A DNA stretch of 8,359 nucleotides from CAYGTK01 sp964352775 (GTDB lineage Bacteria > Bacteroidota > Bacteroidia > Chitinophagales > CAIOSU01): positions 1 to 8,359 of the forward strand of contig CAYGTK010000183.1 of the NCBI GenBank assembly GCA_964352775.1, written 5' to 3'. A program made the position numbers and the translations under genes. Shown here in pieces: positions 6,601 through 8,359 of the stretch; position 1 is the first letter of the stretch; every line of letters starts with the position of its first letter. The notes beneath the pieces are model-generated. The model made no database searches. It saw nothing but the letters and a program-made list of their open reading frames with translations, and was not told the DNA's origin.

Positions 6601-8359
6601 AGTCAGCATATAAATGCGGGATTACTTCGCTATTCGCCAAGTGCCAGAAGCTGCGCCAGCTTATATTGGGCCCATTTCGCAGCTCAAGAGCTTAAAGAAT
6701 TGCTAGACCACCGACTTAAAGGTGTTGGTCTAATACTAAAAGTTTTTCCTGATACGATCGAGTTTGAGGGATTGATCGCAGATATACAGCATAGTATAAA
6801 GGTGTTTGCTGAGGAAACCAAGCTTTTTCCTGAAGGCCTTGACAAAGATGCCGCAGAGTATCTATTCCACGAATTAGTAGAACACGACCATTTTGTGATA
6901 GATGGGGCAGCTTATGAGATATGGGAAGCTTTCCAACGGTTTTTAAAAACAAGTAACAAGCAGCAAAGCTTTACCGCTTCTATCAGATCGCTGCAAGAAG
7001 ACCCAACAGCACAATTCAAACTGATCCGTAATTGGATAAATGCCTTTTTGGAAGGGCAAAACAAACTCTCAAAAGACCACGCAGATGAAGCAGCCACTAT
7101 GCTCATGCGTAATGATGTAGATAAAAGCCTGGTGCTTAAGGCTGGCCTTATTACAAATTTGGAAGGTTTAAGAGGCCAACACGATATAATTATTGATGGG
7201 GCTTATACACTGAACTTTATTCACTTCATTCAAAGGATGCGAGACTATGAAAGGGATGAAGTCCCTATGTTCCATTTGTTTCACTCGCAAAAGAATAAGC
7301 TCACTGAAGCTTATCGGGAAGAGTTGCGATTGAGTGAATTCAAACCAAAAGTGCTTACCTCATTTGTACGGAATAAATTGGTTGGTGAAGTATACTTGCC
7401 GTTGATAGGTGATAATCTTGCAAAACAAATAGGTGCTTCGGGAGAAAATAAGCGTACAGACTTAATGGGCTTATTACTTTTGATCTCACCTCCAGGGTAT
7501 GGTAAAACTACTTTGATGGAATATGTGGCCGATAGAATGGGCCTTACCTTTATGAAGATAAATGGTCCTGCCATCGGGCACACGATAACTTCTGTAGACC
7601 CTCAGGAAGCGTCAAATGCGAATGCTAAAGAGGAATTGAAAAAGCTAAACTTAGCTTTTGAGATGGGGGATAACATCATGATATACATTGACGATATTCA
7701 ACACTGTAGCCCTGAATTTTTGCAGAAATTCATCTCCCTTTGTGATGCCCAACGGAAAATGGATGGCGTATACAAAGGAAGGAGTAAGACCTATGATTTT
7801 AGAGGTAAGAAGGTTATGGTAGTAATGGCTGGAAACCCCTACACGGAAAGTGGTGAACAGTTCAAGATACCAGATATGTTATCCAATAGGGCCGACACTT
7901 ACAATCTGGGCGATATTATTGGTAGTACTGATGAGGTGTTCAAATTGAGCTACATTGAGAATTCAATGACCTCTAATTCTGTTTTGAGAAAGCTTTCTGG
8001 TAGGTCGCAGAATGACCTGTATACGCTCATAAAAATGGTGGAAAGCAATGATCAAGAAGGGCTATCGCTAGAGGCGGGTCATTCACCAGAAGAATTAAAA
8101 GAGTATCTAGATATTTTAGGAAAATTATTTACCGTTCGCAATATAATTCTCAAAGTCAATCAAGAATACATCCGTTCGGCAGCGATGGCTAATGAATATA
8201 GAACGGAGCCACCATTTAAACTGCAAGGTTCGTATCGTGATATGAATAAAATGGCAGAAAAGGTGGTAAGTGTTATGAATGAAAAAGAGTTAGACGACCT
8301 CATTCTTTCTCACTATCGAAATGAATCGCAGACATTGACTACCAATGCGGAGTCAAACC
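3640..8359 (+). CDS. Giant DUF3686-type AAA+ ATPase ('DNA repair ATPase'), 3' end missing
   Basis: An uninterrupted frame of 1573 codons runs off the right edge. ATG 3640 is the first start after an in-frame TAA at 3634-3636; a purine-rich GAAGGAAGAA lies just upstream. Layout by eye: N-terminal helical segment (1-75); beta-rich region (76-415) with blocks I recognise from DUF3686 proteins (FKWTKATRDMHRDGLHPH at 197-214, HHALQIWQTPF at 403-413); coiled coil (about 490-860); unassigned helical region (880-1250); AAA+ domain (about 1250-1560). ATPase motifs: Walker A SPPGYGKT (1283-1290, Lys1289), Walker B MIYIDD (1347-1352, Asp-Asp), sensor 1 Asn1399 in MAGNPYTESG, candidate arginine finger Arg1417 in IPDMLSNRAD, sensor 2 Arg1533 in LQGSYRDMNK. 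The sensor-1 to arginine-finger stretch resembles MoxR ATPases. There is no signal peptide or membrane helix, so it is probably cytosolic. The 'DNA repair' name seems to rest on coiled-coil resemblance to SMC proteins; no SMC head is visible. The gene starts 44 bases after the flotillin, so it probably belongs to the same transcript and may be the motor for PspA or flotillin assemblies. Substrate unknown. Confidence 0.88.
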   Translation, partial: MAEEERKENGQTPRAGAELERGTYEILTGRIQKQASTLRERLNLLNEERRSVFGSMDSKLLATERLTTTHNCIARDLVPIGNRIIFGYNVHMGLRTDTHLEDVFGVYEFNDHQFHHPGNELINDQQFVTDFANLYKYYRDTVFTKFARIGPYLYFVFQIGKTVEDIKAFKWLVKGDKLEYIDNRSEHEVVYPEQHEFKWTKATRDMHRDGLHPHISIEEKVFVETVGGDLTIKVEDNTDTGYGIYAEPVDDVDQTLDDAEIFYALVGNLVVLKIRPYQEQKFRYIVFNEKVNEAIRIDALEGSCILLPDDQGILFANGFYLQSGEFKLFEKQLEGMLFEKRIPSPNGEDHLFAFYNKSTGLYLLLVYNIIEQQVETPITCNGFSFFENGEMIFFRSEEQQQKHHALQIWQTPFTGPDHVTTEHTDSELYKIGNKDIVRAMAECNELITLVDKGDTYLDLYIDLVKKSNEVLDSYHWLNKKEVHQLTEPLEGIRETAGVALEEYEKVVQIRKSTKDKVNGVSKSADDLIKRVKHLVGENIDQFVSLLGELRKQRGEVVSLRELRYVDLEVVEKYEEKLSELAKKLSNDCVRFLLRNNSLEPYEKKVDEISNQIEAVEKVAQAKEVEALLEATSKELELLIDIVSNLKIEDATQTTKIIDDISTVYSRFNQLRAQLKQKRKELSGVEGKAEFGAQLKLIDQSVINFLDLCTTPEKCEEYVNKLMVQLEELDGRFAEFDDLIEVLSEKREEVYNAFESRKVSLQEQFSKRATTLENSAKRILKVISSRMNSFSSAADINGYYASDLMVEKVSTIASQLAELGDNVRSEDVRGMLKSAKEDALRQLRDKKELFQKGENTITLGKHHFNINTQPLDLTVVEREDQLYYHLTSTNFFERIIDESLENTRSVWAQELVSENDSIYRSEYLAYQLFKEASSVNKEEKALSIQALHQLPFAYLVLEVQRFMAPRYTEGYVKGVHDHDAALILETLLSQHINAGLLRYSPSARSCASLYWAHFAAQELKELLDHRLKGVGLILKVFPDTIEFEGLIADIQHSIKVFAEETKLFPEGLDKDAAEYLFHELVEHDHFVIDGAAYEIWEAFQRFLKTSNKQQSFTASIRSLQEDPTAQFKLIRNWINAFLEGQNKLSKDHADEAATMLMRNDVDKSLVLKAGLITNLEGLRGQHDIIIDGAYTLNFIHFIQRMRDYERDEVPMFHLFHSQKNKLTEAYREELRLSEFKPKVLTSFVRNKLVGEVYLPLIGDNLAKQIGASGENKRTDLMGLLLLISPPGYGKTTLMEYVADRMGLTFMKINGPAIGHTITSVDPQEASNANAKEELKKLNLAFEMGDNIMIYIDDIQHCSPEFLQKFISLCDAQRKMDGVYKGRSKTYDFRGKKVMVVMAGNPYTESGEQFKIPDMLSNRADTYNLGDIIGSTDEVFKLSYIENSMTSNSVLRKLSGRSQNDLYTLIKMVESNDQEGLSLEAGHSPEELKEYLDILGKLFTVRNIILKVNQEYIRSAAMANEYRTEPPFKLQGSYRDMNKMAEKVVSVMNEKELDDLILSHYRNESQTLTTNAESN

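Noticed and set aside
7311..7583. A 90-codon minus-strand frame opposite the Walker A region
   Set aside because: It is antisense to the most conserved part of the AAA+ domain; constraint on the + strand explains the absence of stops.

Overview
The window holds one co-directional, tightly packed gene block on the + strand. It has four genes and no RNA genes, CRISPR arrays, mobile elements or long non-coding stretches. The largest gap between genes is 44 bases. In order the genes are: a PspA/IM30-family (bacterial ESCRT-III) protein (58-762); a three-helix membrane protein with a C-terminal NfeD/YqiJ-type OB fold (795-1469); a long flotillin of the YqiK type (1481-3595); and a giant protein (3640 to beyond the right edge, at least 1573 residues) of the DUF3686 / 'DNA repair ATPase' type with a C-terminal AAA+ module. 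The first 46 bases may carry the tail of another + strand gene.

The organism looks like a member of the Bacteroidota. Coding sequence is moderately AT-rich, start codons sit behind A-rich leaders without consistent Shine-Dalgarno motifs, and this gene combination is one I associate with that phylum. This is an impression from reading, not a computed placement.

The block reads as a membrane-stress or membrane-remodelling cassette. PspA proteins polymerise on damaged or curved membranes. Flotillins form membrane scaffolds and are commonly paired with an NfeD/YqiJ OB-fold membrane protein. The large ATPase is the likely motor. A working hypothesis is that the AAA+ protein acts on the PspA polymer or the flotillin assembly, as Vps4 acts on ESCRT-III. 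Nothing in the sequence proves that interaction. The usual regulators and partners of the enterobacterial Psp response (PspF, PspB, PspC) are absent from the window.

The most distinctive features are: a perfect 12-fold Asp-hydrophobic alternation in the OB-fold membrane protein; a flotillin stalk longer than that of E. coli YqiK; and the layout of the giant ATPase, with a beta-rich propeller-like N-terminus, about 370 residues of coiled coil, an unassigned helical region, and a MoxR-like AAA+ domain whose Walker B motif ends in Asp-Asp rather than Asp-Glu.
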